Under the pieces are notes generated by a model, which worked only from the letters and a program-made list of their open reading frames with translations, was not told the origin of the DNA and searched no databases. Of a stretch of DNA of 15,296 bases, positions 1 to 6,647 are shown piece by piece (the stretch's first letter is position 1; each line of letters begins with the position of its first letter). A program made the translations under genes and the position numbers. The stretch spans positions 1 to 15,296 of the forward strand of contig JAVBOD010000066.1 in the NCBI GenBank assembly GCA_031551045.1, read 5' to 3'. This stretch comes from JAVBOD01 sp031551045. Its GTDB lineage: Bacteria > Bacteroidota > Bacteroidia > Bacteroidales > UBA932.

Positions 1-75
1 CCCGACAAATTAGTGCAGGGCGAAGACGAGCAATTGGCCGCGGCCGTGAGGGAATTGTTGAAAGAATTGAAGTAA
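1..75 (+). CDS. C-terminal fragment of an unidentified protein
   Basis: Frame 1 is open from the window edge to a TAA at 73-75 and gives the last 24 residues of a protein ending in ELLKELK. The tail is acidic then helical (GEDEQLAAAVRELLKELK). This is too short to assign a family; a tail of this kind would fit, among others, an S41-type processing peptidase, but that is a guess. It is followed by a long hairpin and converges on the cytidine deaminase gene. Its reality rests only on the open frame running into the hairpin. Confidence 0.6.
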   Translation, partial: PDKLVQGEDEQLAAAVRELLKELK

Positions 76-96
76 ACAGAGCATCATTTTAACCGG

Positions 97-139
97 AAAG
101 GCACAGAGAACACGGATAATACGTGAGCTCTGTGCCTTT
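97..139. terminator. Bidirectional hairpin between convergent genes
   Basis: Perfect 12-base inverted arms AAAGGCACAGAG (97-108) and CTCTGTGCCTTT (128-139) enclose 19 bases that themselves hold a CACG/CGTG stem (111-114 with 122-125). It lies between the plus-strand gene ending at 75 and cdd ending at 165, so it can terminate both. There is no strong T-tract on either side. The wording (GGCACAGAGAACACGG) resembles a dispersed palindromic repeat type seen in many Bacteroidota genomes; that is from memory and unverified. Confidence 0.6.
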
Positions 140-164
140 GTGCTTATAAATTTTCAAGATAACT

Positions 165-650
165 TCAACTCGTCTTTTTCAGTTCGAAACTGAGCGGTAA
201 AAGGTCGCGCAGGCTATCAACCGTCTTAATTTTTTTTGCTCCCCCCATAATGACATGTATAGGCTTTCCAAAACGTGCTTCGGCCTCCAGCAGTACTTGA
301 CGGCAATCACCACACGGATATACCGGCTCATCATTCAACTGTCCACCGCAGGTAGAACTTACGGCAATAGCGCTCACCGGCACGTTGGGGTAGCGGGCGT
401 TTGCATAGAACAAGGCCACCCGCTCAGCGCATAAACCCGAAGGATAGGCCGCATTTTCCTGATTCGCCCCGCAAATAATTTCGCCATTCTCTAATAATAC
501 GGCTGCTCCTACATGAAATTTGGAGTATGGAGCATAAGCCGTACGAGTGGCTTCTTCGGCTTTTTGCAACAAGGATGCATCCACGGGAGACAAGTCTTTC
601 GCCGAGTCGGCTTCCGTGACTTTTATAGTAATAATCGTTTCTTTTTTCAT
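165..650 (-). CDS. cdd: Cytidine deaminase
   Basis: Hydrolytically deaminates cytidine and deoxycytidine to uridine and deoxyuridine in pyrimidine salvage; cytosolic zinc enzyme. The zinc and catalytic motifs are plain: CAE at residues 74-76 (Cys ligand and catalytic Glu) and PCGDC at 112-116 (two more Cys ligands). The PYSKFHVGAA segment (41-50) and ENAAYPSG (66-72) are the usual substrate-site stretches. At 161 residues it has a slightly long N-terminus compared with the roughly 130-residue homotetrameric form; three Cys ligands agree with that tetrameric class. ATG at 650, with a well-formed promoter about 30 bases upstream. Transcribed divergently from the glucosaminidase gene and alone. 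Confidence 0.96.
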   Translation of the reverse strand: MKKETIITIKVTEADSAKDLSPVDASLLQKAEEATRTAYAPYSKFHVGAAVLLENGEIICGANQENAAYPSGLCAERVALFYANARYPNVPVSAIAVSSTCGGQLNDEPVYPCGDCRQVLLEAEARFGKPIHVIMGGAKKIKTVDSLRDLLPLSFELKKTS

Positions 651-683
651 GCTGATTTAATCTTAATCCATACAATGTAACGA

Positions 684-715
684 CAAATTTATATTTTTGT
701 ACCCGAATTATCAAA
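684..715 (-). promoter_or_regulatory. Promoter of cdd (Bacteroidota type)
   Basis: On the minus strand TTTG (712-715) and TAAATTTG (684-691) match the -33 and -7 boxes of the Bacteroidota housekeeping promoter with a 20-base spacer. Predicted start is near 678, giving a leader of about 28 bases. Confidence 0.65.
692..699 (+). promoter_or_regulatory. -7 box for the GH73-LysM gene
   Basis: TATTTTTG matches TAnnTTTG on the plus strand, 23 bases before the ATG at 723. No good -33 TTTG is seen at the expected distance (about 668-671 reads CCAT). It abuts the cdd -7 box (684-691) on the other strand, so the two promoters lie back to back and may compete. Confidence 0.45.
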
Positions 716-722
716 TGTAAAC

Positions 723-1721
723 ATGAAATATATTTATTTAATCGCTGTTTTTTGTCTTCTGTCTTCCGCTTCCGGACATGCTCAAACAGCCAAAGCAAGC
801 CGCGAAGAGTATATCCAAAAATATAAGGATATCGCCATTAAGCACATGCAAGAATACGGTATTCCCGCCAGTATCACGTTAGCGCAAGGGTGTTTCGAAT
901 CGGACAATGGCAATAGCCGTTTAGCCGTTCAGGGGAATAACCACTTCGGGATAAAATGTCAAAAAGTATGGGAAGGCGAAAAAATTTACCACGATGATGA
1001 TGCTTTACAAGAGTGTTTCCGGAAATATTCCTGTGCAGAGGAATCGTATGCCGACCATGCCAACTTTTTACGTTATCGCGACCGTTACAGCTTTTTATTC
1101 GACCTTCCATCGACCGATTACAAGGCTTGGGCTTATGGATTGAAAAAAGCAGGCTATGCCACCAATCCGCAATATGCCGAACGGCTCATTAAAATCATTG
1201 AAGATAACCGGCTTTATCAATACGATAGCGAAACCATGGTCGAGGTGCAACCGCCCAGCAAATTAGAAACCGATAAAGAAGTGGAGAAACCGGCCAAAAC
1301 AAGCTCCTCCGTCGCAGGGGCGCGAACAAACAAAGTGAATTTGGAGAACTATTCGTTTGAAATAGACCGTAAAGAATATAACCGCAATGGCGTGCGTTTT
1401 ATCAAAGCCCGCTCCAACGACACCTACTCCTCTATTGCTAAGGAATATAATATAGATGTGAAAAAACTGCTTTCCTATAACGATGTGAGCCATAGCAACG
1501 CCAAAATGGAAAAAGACCAAGTTGTTTTTCTGGAATCAAAAAAGAAACGGGCAGATGCCCACCATCCTATCCATATTACCGAAGCCGGCGAAAAGTTATA
1601 TGATATATCGCAACGCTATGCGGTACAACTCAAAGCGTTATGCAAATATAACAACCGGAAATCCGACGAAAATCTGGCTGCCGGAGAAGAAATTTACTTG
1701 AGAGAACACAGGTTGAAATAA
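723..1721 (+). CDS. Secreted GH73 glucosaminidase with two LysM domains
   Basis: Predicted peptidoglycan hydrolase that cleaves the N-acetylglucosaminyl glycan bond; exported to the periplasm or surface. Residues 1-20 are a Sec signal peptide with a likely cut after GHA/AQ near 20. The glucosaminidase (FlgJ/AtlA-like, GH73) domain spans about 27-168: ITLAQGCFESDNGNS carries the expected catalytic Glu59, followed by NNHFGIKC (72-79) and the AWAYGLKKAGYAT segment. A linker rich in E, K, P and S (170-205) leads to two LysM repeats (about 226-271 and 283-327), which bind glycan GlcNAc. Length 332 is normal for Bacteroidota members. ATG at 723. The 3' end faces cinA with only 38 bases between. Confidence 0.9.
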   Translation: MKYIYLIAVFCLLSSASGHAQTAKASREEYIQKYKDIAIKHMQEYGIPASITLAQGCFESDNGNSRLAVQGNNHFGIKCQKVWEGEKIYHDDDALQECFRKYSCAEESYADHANFLRYRDRYSFLFDLPSTDYKAWAYGLKKAGYATNPQYAERLIKIIEDNRLYQYDSETMVEVQPPSKLETDKEVEKPAKTSSSVAGARTNKVNLENYSFEIDRKEYNRNGVRFIKARSNDTYSSIAKEYNIDVKKLLSYNDVSHSNAKMEKDQVVFLESKKKRADAHHPIHITEAGEKLYDISQRYAVQLKALCKYNNRKSDENLAAGEEIYLREHRLK

Positions 1722-1759
1722 GACCTATCCCCAATTCTTAATCCGTTTCACACATGGAT

Positions 1760-3016
1760 TTACTTCAGTAACTCCAGCCGTAACATGTTCAACGCATGGG
1801 CGGCCGAGCGGTCGATATTTCGCATACGGTCGTTGGTGAATTGGAATGTTTGCGATTTTACACCATGGGGTGTAGCGATTGCTATACAAACTGTTCCTAC
1901 CGGTTTTTCGGGCGTTCCGCCGGCGGGGCCGGCGATGCCCGAAGTGGCTACGGCATAGTCGGTGTGCATACGGTTGCAAGCCCCCAGCGCCATTTGTTCC
2001 ACCACTTGCAGGCTCACGGCGCCGTATTGGGCGAGCGTAGCTGAGTGCACACCCAGCAAAACGGTTTTCACGGCATTATCGTACGCTATTATACTTCCCT
2101 TGAAATAGGCCGAACTGCCCGGCACCGAAGTAATCATCGAAGCAATTTTTCCGCCGGTACACGATTCGGCCGTGGCTAATGTAGCGCCTTTTTCTTTCAA
2201 TAACATGCCCACTACACTTTCCAGCGTATCAGCGCCTTCGCCGTACACAGCCTTGCCCAAAATAGCTTGCAAACGTTCTATTTCACGGGATACCTCTGCA
2301 GCGGTATTCACATCCGTGTCGTACACCGAAAGGCGCAGACACACACCCGTCAACGGATTGGGCAAATAAGCCAGTTTTATGTGCGGCGGCAGTTCGTTTT
2401 CCCAGGCGGCAATGGTTTCGGCCAGCACCGCTTCGCCAATACCGAATGTTTTAATACTGCGATGATAAACAGGCGGCAAGTTATAATGCTTTTGCAAACG
2501 TTGCAACACTTCGGGCATCATAGCCTGCATCTCGAACGGTACGCCGGGCATGGAAACAATCATAGCGTTGCCGTACTCGAACCACATGCCGGGCGCCGTA
2601 CCGCAGGTATTCAGTAACACGGTGCACGAATCGGGCACGAGCGCTTGGTTGCGGTTCAACTCATTCATCAGCATACCGCGCCGTTGCGTAATGTTGCGCA
2701 CCATCTCCAGCGAAGGCTCATGTACGTGCATTCCTTTGGCGCCGGTAAATTCCGCCAGCACTTTTTTAGTAATATCGTCGTTAGTGGGGCCCAAACCTCC
2801 GGTAATCAAAACTAAAGAAGGATTTTCGGAAGACGTTACCCGTTGCAACGTATCGAGTATTTCGGAACGATTATCGCTAATCGAACACATTTCCTGCACG
2901 GCAATGCCTATTTTATTCAATTCGGCCGCCATGTAGCCGGAGTTGGTATCGGTGATTTGCCCGATAAGAATTTCGTCGCCAATCGTAATAATCGTAGTGC
3001 GGGGAACGGCTTTCAT
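1760..3016 (-). CDS. cinA: CinA family nicotinamide-nucleotide amidohydrolase
   Basis: Two-domain CinA of 418 residues, the full family length. Residues 1-170 form the MoaB/MogA-like (COG1058) domain, with GDEILIG at 13-19 and the ITGGLGPTNDD segment at 71-81; in studied homologues this domain hydrolyses ADP-ribose. Residues about 262-418 form the PncC domain, which deamidates NMN to nicotinic acid mononucleotide in pyridine nucleotide recycling; AESCTGG (283-289, catalytic Ser285) and SGIAGPAGG (359-367) are present. Annotation as 'competence/damage-inducible' is historical. ATG at 3016, three bases after the pyrD stop, so the two genes are very likely co-transcribed; no promoter is seen in that gap. 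Confidence 0.95.
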   Translation of the reverse strand: MKAVPRTTIITIGDEILIGQITDTNSGYMAAELNKIGIAVQEMCSISDNRSEILDTLQRVTSSENPSLVLITGGLGPTNDDITKKVLAEFTGAKGMHVHEPSLEMVRNITQRRGMLMNELNRNQALVPDSCTVLLNTCGTAPGMWFEYGNAMIVSMPGVPFEMQAMMPEVLQRLQKHYNLPPVYHRSIKTFGIGEAVLAETIAAWENELPPHIKLAYLPNPLTGVCLRLSVYDTDVNTAAEVSREIERLQAILGKAVYGEGADTLESVVGMLLKEKGATLATAESCTGGKIASMITSVPGSSAYFKGSIIAYDNAVKTVLLGVHSATLAQYGAVSLQVVEQMALGACNRMHTDYAVATSGIAGPAGGTPEKPVGTVCIAIATPHGVKSQTFQFTNDRMRNIDRSAAHALNMLRLELLK

Positions 3017-3019
3017 ACG

Positions 3020-4066
3020 CTATTTTCTGCTTCGAGCGTCTATTTTTTTGAGTATTTTTTTTGCAAAAGCAGGGCCGTTGTATATAAAGCCCGTATAAAC
3101 CTGTATCAAGGTAGCGCCGGCCTCCAGCATGTTCAGCGCATCCTGCTCGCTCATAATGCCGCCCACGCCGATAATGGGCACTTGCCCTTCCGTTTTTCCG
3201 TGGATATAACGTACCATTTCGAGACTGCGTTGTGTGAGCGGATGTCCGCTCAATCCGCCTTTTCCGATGGATTCCACCGCTTTAGCAGTCGTTTTCAAGC
3301 CTTCGCGGCCAATAGTCGTATTGGTAGCCACAATGCCGTCCAACCCGTTGTTGCGCACAATCATGACCGCTTCGTCTATCTGTTCGTTCGCAAGGTCGGG
3401 CGAGAGTTTCAGGAGAATAGGCTTGTAAATATCGTGGTATTTGCGTTGCTCGGTCACGCGGCGGACAATCTCGTTCAAACTGTCCACATCCTGCAATTTG
3501 CAAAGGTTTTTCACGTTCGGGCAACTCACATTGATAACGAAGTAATCGACATAATCATAAAGCATCATAAATGCCCGCTCGTAATCTTCCGGCGCTTCGG
3601 CATTGGGCGTCGAGGTGTTTTTGCTGATATTTCCCCCCACAATTATACGCCTGTCCTTGTGCTTCCGCAAAAATTTAACGACATCTTTCACGCCTTCGTT
3701 ATTAATCCCCATGCGGTTGATAATGGCGCTGTCCTCTTCCAAACGGAACACCCGCGGGCGGGGGTTGCCGGGTTGCGAAAGCGGGGTCACCGAGCCGATT
3801 TCAATGAAACCGAAGCCCAGCGTGGCCAATTCGTCCACTATCTCGCCATTTTTATCGAAACCGGCCGCCAGGCCTACCGGATTGGTAAATTTAAGGCCAA
3901 ACACCTCGCGTTCCAGCGTGGGCGATTGATAACCGTATGATTTCCGCAATATCCACTTCATGCCGGGGATGTAGCGAACAATTTTCATTAACACAACAAT
4001 CAGGTCGTGAATAACTTCCGGCGATATCCGGAATAATAAGGGGCGCAATAACTTATACATTTTCAT
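3020..4066 (-). CDS. pyrD: Dihydroorotate dehydrogenase, quinone type (class 2)
   Basis: Oxidises dihydroorotate to orotate with FMN and passes electrons to membrane quinone (de novo pyrimidine synthesis, inner face of the cytoplasmic membrane). Class 2 traits: amphipathic N-terminal helices (MYKLLRPLLFRISPEVIHDL) and GLAAGFDKNGE at 65-75, followed by the usual NPVGL, IGSVTP, RxGINN, LKLSPD and GVGGI blocks. The catalytic-base loop reads NVSCPN (179-184), with Cys182 where class 2 enzymes normally have Ser. Length 348. I start at ATG 4066 (or ATG 4060): the longer frame to 4084 opens with TTG and lies inside a -7 promoter box. First gene of a two-gene unit with cinA. Confidence 0.93.
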   Translation of the reverse strand: MKMYKLLRPLLFRISPEVIHDLIVVLMKIVRYIPGMKWILRKSYGYQSPTLEREVFGLKFTNPVGLAAGFDKNGEIVDELATLGFGFIEIGSVTPLSQPGNPRPRVFRLEEDSAIINRMGINNEGVKDVVKFLRKHKDRRIIVGGNISKNTSTPNAEAPEDYERAFMMLYDYVDYFVINVSCPNVKNLCKLQDVDSLNEIVRRVTEQRKYHDIYKPILLKLSPDLANEQIDEAVMIVRNNGLDGIVATNTTIGREGLKTTAKAVESIGKGGLSGHPLTQRSLEMVRYIHGKTEGQVPIIGVGGIMSEQDALNMLEAGATLIQVYTGFIYNGPAFAKKILKKIDARSRK

Positions 4067-4081
4067 ACATACAAAACGCAG

Positions 4082-4113
4082 CAAAAGTATAACAGCCGAA
4101 CGATATTAGCAAG
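4082..4113 (-). promoter_or_regulatory. Promoter of pyrD-cinA
   Basis: Minus-strand TACTTTTG (4082-4089) fits TAnnTTTG; 20 bases upstream CTTG (4110-4113) gives the TTG core of a -33 box. Transcription would start near 4075, about ten bases before ATG 4066. This decides against a start at 4084. Confidence 0.55.
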
Positions 4114-4256
4114 CAAAAACGAGTGTTGTTGATAAGTTCTTTAATAAGGTGCAAAGCTGAAAAGGTACAAGGGTAAAGGGGAAACCGTGTAATGTTCGAT
4201 ATTTCAGGTTTGAAAACCGCCGCCACTCATCGTTCATCGCTTTGTCCCTTTATGGT

Positions 4257-4712
4257 TTAGGGGATTTGTGCCGGCCGGTAGTCGCTAAAACTCTTATCTT
4301 CGTACAAAATAATAATTCGCTCTATCTTCTTAGCTGATAAGGGGTTCGTAGCGATTGCTTTTTCGATAACTTGCTCTTGTCCGGGCGTATTTTCGGGAAG
4401 GGGGTTGGAGAATAAATCGCCTGTAGCCGGAATATTCAGCGGTTGACTGTTAACCGGCTCTTTTTCTTCGGGTTCTACGGAGAAAAGGGGCGGCGTTTGC
4501 ATCTCTTTATACATTTTCCCGCGGCCGGTAATAAGCCAGTCGGCATTGATAGCCGGAAAACGCTTTAAAAGCTTTTCAATAAAATCGAAACCGGGTTTGT
4601 TGCGCCCCGAAAGTATGTGCGACACTCCCGAACGTTGCACCCCTAACATGTCGGCAAAGTGGGCCGGCGAGAGTTGCTCGGCGGCTAAAAATTGCAATAA
4701 TCGGTCTTTCAT
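4257..4712 (-). CDS. XRE-type helix-turn-helix regulator
   Basis: DNA-binding protein of 151 residues. Residues 3-65 are a Cro/C1-type HTH: SPAHFADMLGVQRSGVSHIL (15-34) is the helix-turn-helix, and SGRNKPGFDFIEKLLKRFP plus INADWLITGRG complete the fold. The middle (72-125) is Pro-, Asn- and Glu-rich and probably disordered. The last 25 residues (KKIERIIILYEDKSFSDYRP) look like a short conserved beta/helix tail of unknown role. ATG at 4712. No partner gene follows in the same direction before pyrD, 172 bases away. Three tight TTACAnnTGTAA dyads lie 19 to 67 bases upstream of the ATG, suggesting autoregulation. The target and ligand are unknown. Confidence 0.85.
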   Translation of the reverse strand: MKDRLLQFLAAEQLSPAHFADMLGVQRSGVSHILSGRNKPGFDFIEKLLKRFPAINADWLITGRGKMYKEMQTPPLFSVEPEEKEPVNSQPLNIPATGDLFSNPLPENTPGQEQVIEKAIATNPLSAKKIERIIILYEDKSFSDYRPAQIP

Positions 4713-4730
4713 TTTTGTAAACTTTAGATG

Positions 4731-4779
4731 CTACAAATGTAATTAATATTTTGTTTACAAATGTAATTTACAATTGTAA
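4731..4779. promoter_or_regulatory. Cluster of three TTACAnnTGTAA dyads upstream of the regulator
   Basis: CTACAAATGTAA (4731-4742, one mismatch), TTACAAATGTAA (4755-4766) and TTACAATTGTAA (4768-4779) share inverted TTACA/TGTAA half sites with a two-base centre. Two of them contain TACATTTG on the minus strand, a -7 match for the regulator gene, so operator and promoter would overlap. That they are operators is an inference from symmetry and position. Confidence 0.5.
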
Positions 4780-5243
4780 TTAGAATAATCAATAACACTC
4801 GATTTCTCCGAATAATAGGAATAGCTGCCTATACACCATTCCACCTTATTCTATTGAGAATATTCTAAAATCCTCATTTTTATGGTAGTAAAAACCAGCG
4901 GAAGGATGATTCTGATAGTAAAAAACAGCACGAATGATAGGCATCGAAAGACTAAAAGTGACGATTTAAGAAGGAGGGTAACTATACGATAATTAGCTGA
5001 TTTAATAGCTATTAAAAACTACGGAAAAGGCTTGTAACATCGGTAAAAACCTATATTAAAGCGGTGGATTATATAATTATTGTAAAACACTGGTAAATAG
5101 CTAATTCTAAAGAACCACTCAGTCCTAAAATATCTATTTCATGACTAATAGCCGGAGAAGCTTGTAATGATTTGATGTGTTATTGAAAATAAATCGTATA
5201 AAATACTGATTATCATATATTAATATTTATCATAATAAATGAT
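4780..5243. other. AT-rich intergenic stretch, no gene supported
   Basis: No convincing protein gene. It holds an imperfect direct repeat (4884-4910 and 4914-4938, offset 30), a 16-base palindrome TTTAATAGCTATTAAA (5001-5016), and two GCTTGTAA copies (near 5030 and 5160). A 36-codon ORF (4882-4992) spans the direct repeat; I cannot support it as a gene. Base composition is clearly more AT-rich than the flanking genes. Confidence 0.5.
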
Positions 5244-5483
5244 TCACATTTGTAATTTAATGAATTGGAAAAATACGGATTTACTTTTGTAAATGAAGTG
5301 ATTTTAGGATAAAAATGCTCCGCGTTGTAAAATCGTGAGTACACATTTGTAATTTTTTGAATATCGCGAAATGTTGAAATTTCCATTATAACCCACTTCG
5401 GATAGCTGGCGTTCGTTTCGAAAAAAATACCGGAAAAACGAGGCTTTTTTTCCCATTTTGATTTTTTCATTCTACATTTGTTT
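5244..5483. promoter_or_regulatory. Scattered dyad-like sites upstream of the phosphodiesterase gene
   Basis: Four further copies of the dyad seen at the regulator: TCACATTTGTAA (5244-5255), TTACTTTTGTAA (5281-5292), ACACATTTGTAA (5341-5352) and CTACATTTGTTT (5472-5483), each with one to three mismatches to TTACAnnTGTAA. The last contains TACATTTG (5473-5480), a -7 match 35 bases before ATG 5515, with only a weak TTTC at the -33 position (5449-5452). They may be operators for the neighbouring XRE protein, or simply promoter-like motifs. Confidence 0.4.
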
Positions 5484-5514
5484 TTTCCAAATCGGCCTTA
5501 AACAAATAAACATC

Positions 5515-6423
5515 ATGCGAACAATAACGATTCTGCTAACCTGTACCCTATTCTCCGGAATATTTTTTACGGCTTGCCAAACGACGACGCCAATAAAACA
5601 TGTAATCGTCGTCGGATTAGACGGTTGGGGAGCCTATAGCCTGCCGGCTGCCGATATGCCCACGGCGAAAATGATGATGCGGGAAGGCGCTTACACCTTT
5701 CATGCCCGCAGTGTATTGCCCTCGTCGAGCGCGGTGAACTGGGCTTCCATGATGATGGGCGCCGGCCCCGAACTGCACGGATTTACCGAATGGGGCAGCC
5801 GGAAACCCGATTTACCCTCGCGGATAGTGACGGAAAAATATGGGCTCTTCCCTTCTATCTTCAGTCTTTTGCGCGACCAGCTCCCCGAGGCGGAGATCGG
5901 CTTTTTCTATGAATGGGACGGTATGGCTTACCTGATGGAACAACCGGCGGCCAACACGGTGCAGCAAATAAAACCCGACACGTTGGCCCCTTACCGCTGT
6001 ACGGAAGAGATTGCCGGATATATCCGCGCTAAAAAGCCTACCTTCACGATGGTGGTTTTTGACCAGCCCGATGCCACAGGGCATAAATATGGGCACGATA
6101 CGCCGGAGTATTATGCGGAATTAACCAAGCTCGACGGGCATATCGCACGCTTGTGGCAAGCGGTGAAAGACGCCGGCATGGAGAAAAACACCTTATTTTT
6201 ATTGGTAGCCGACCACGGCGGCATCAACAAAGGGCATGGCGGAAAAACAATGAAAGAAATGGAAATTCCGCTCATTCTGTTCGGCCCGGGCGTGAAAAAG
6301 GGTTTCGAAATTACAGAAAGCGTGATGATTTACGACATTACCGCTACTATCGCCGACGTTTTCCACCTCGCTGTTCCGCAAGTATGGATTGGACGGCCGG
6401 TAAAGAGTGCCTTTGCGGAGTAA
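5515..6423 (+). CDS. Lipoprotein of the alkaline phosphatase / phosphodiesterase superfamily
   Basis: Predicted envelope lipoprotein hydrolysing phosphate diesters or monoesters with two metal ions. Residues 1-21 are a lipoprotein signal ending FTAC, Cys21 lipidated. All superfamily metal positions seem present: Asp36 (GLDGWGA), Asp186 and His190 (PDATGHKYG), Asp233-His234 (VADHGG) and His241 (KGHGGKT). By comparison with NPP enzymes (TFPN nucleophile segment) the nucleophile is Ser72 in SAVNWASMM rather than Thr. Length 302 is compact; no extra domain. I start at ATG 5515; a frame open further upstream to 5458 would place 19 residues before the signal peptide. Substrate unknown. Stands alone, divergent from the XRE regulator. 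Confidence 0.88.
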   Translation: MRTITILLTCTLFSGIFFTACQTTTPIKHVIVVGLDGWGAYSLPAADMPTAKMMMREGAYTFHARSVLPSSSAVNWASMMMGAGPELHGFTEWGSRKPDLPSRIVTEKYGLFPSIFSLLRDQLPEAEIGFFYEWDGMAYLMEQPAANTVQQIKPDTLAPYRCTEEIAGYIRAKKPTFTMVVFDQPDATGHKYGHDTPEYYAELTKLDGHIARLWQAVKDAGMEKNTLFLLVADHGGINKGHGGKTMKEMEIPLILFGPGVKKGFEITESVMIYDITATIADVFHLAVPQVWIGRPVKSAFAE

Positions 6424-6501
6424 GGGGTGTTTTCTAAGTAATTGTTTACATTTGCCCATAATGCTGTTGCTTTTAAGCGACTGACAATCAGATAAAATCA
6501 C

Positions 6502-6543
6502 AAAGGCTTTAGCCAAACATTTTTTAATTGGGCTAAAGTCTTT
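6502..6543. terminator. Hairpin downstream of the phosphodiesterase gene
   Basis: Arms AAAGGCTTTAGCC (6502-6514) and GGCTAAAGTCTTT (6531-6543) pair over 13 bases with one G-T, loop of 16 bases. It lies about 80 bases after the stop at 6423 and could end plus-strand transcription; the loop is T-rich, but no T-tract follows. Confidence 0.45.
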
Positions 6544-6615
6544 AAATTGTTATTCTCAGCTCAAAATGAGGCTGTTAAAAAAGTCAAAAAAACATTCCCG
6601 GAAAAGCGAGCAGAG

Positions 6616-6638
6616 TTTACGCAAAGAGCATGCGTAAA
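6616..6638 (-). terminator. Hairpin after the Gcr-like gene
   Basis: TTTACGC (6616-6622) and GCGTAAA (6632-6638) pair with a 9-base loop, 9 bases beyond the minus-strand stop at 6648. On the minus strand the hairpin is preceded by ATTTT rather than followed by T residues, so it is a weak terminator candidate. Confidence 0.4.
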
Positions 6639-6647
6639 AATATCCAT

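Noticed and set aside
1722..1759. AATCC/GGATT pairing in the gap between the LysM gene and cinA as a terminator
   Set aside because: Five-base arms with an 11-base loop are within chance for this composition.
2843..3940. Plus-strand ORF of 365 codons opposite pyrD and cinA
   Set aside because: It lies antisense to two clear enzymes, has His- and Arg-rich composition typical of shadow frames, and no family features.
4882..4992. 36-codon ORF covering the direct repeat
   Set aside because: No promoter, RBS or homology visible; kept only as a note in the intergenic finding.
5213..5470. Minus-strand ORF of 85 codons (begins MKKSKWEKK) in the intergenic region before the phosphodiesterase
   Set aside because: No recognisable domain or promoter; parts of the peptide are merely translations of the repeated ATTACAAATGTG motif, and it overlaps the promoter region of the divergent gene. 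A real small gene cannot be fully excluded.
5557..6423. The phosphodiesterase as a sulfatase
   Set aside because: No C/S-x-P-x-R sulfatase signature; the metal ligands and the S-A-V-N segment fit the NPP/phosphodiesterase branch better.
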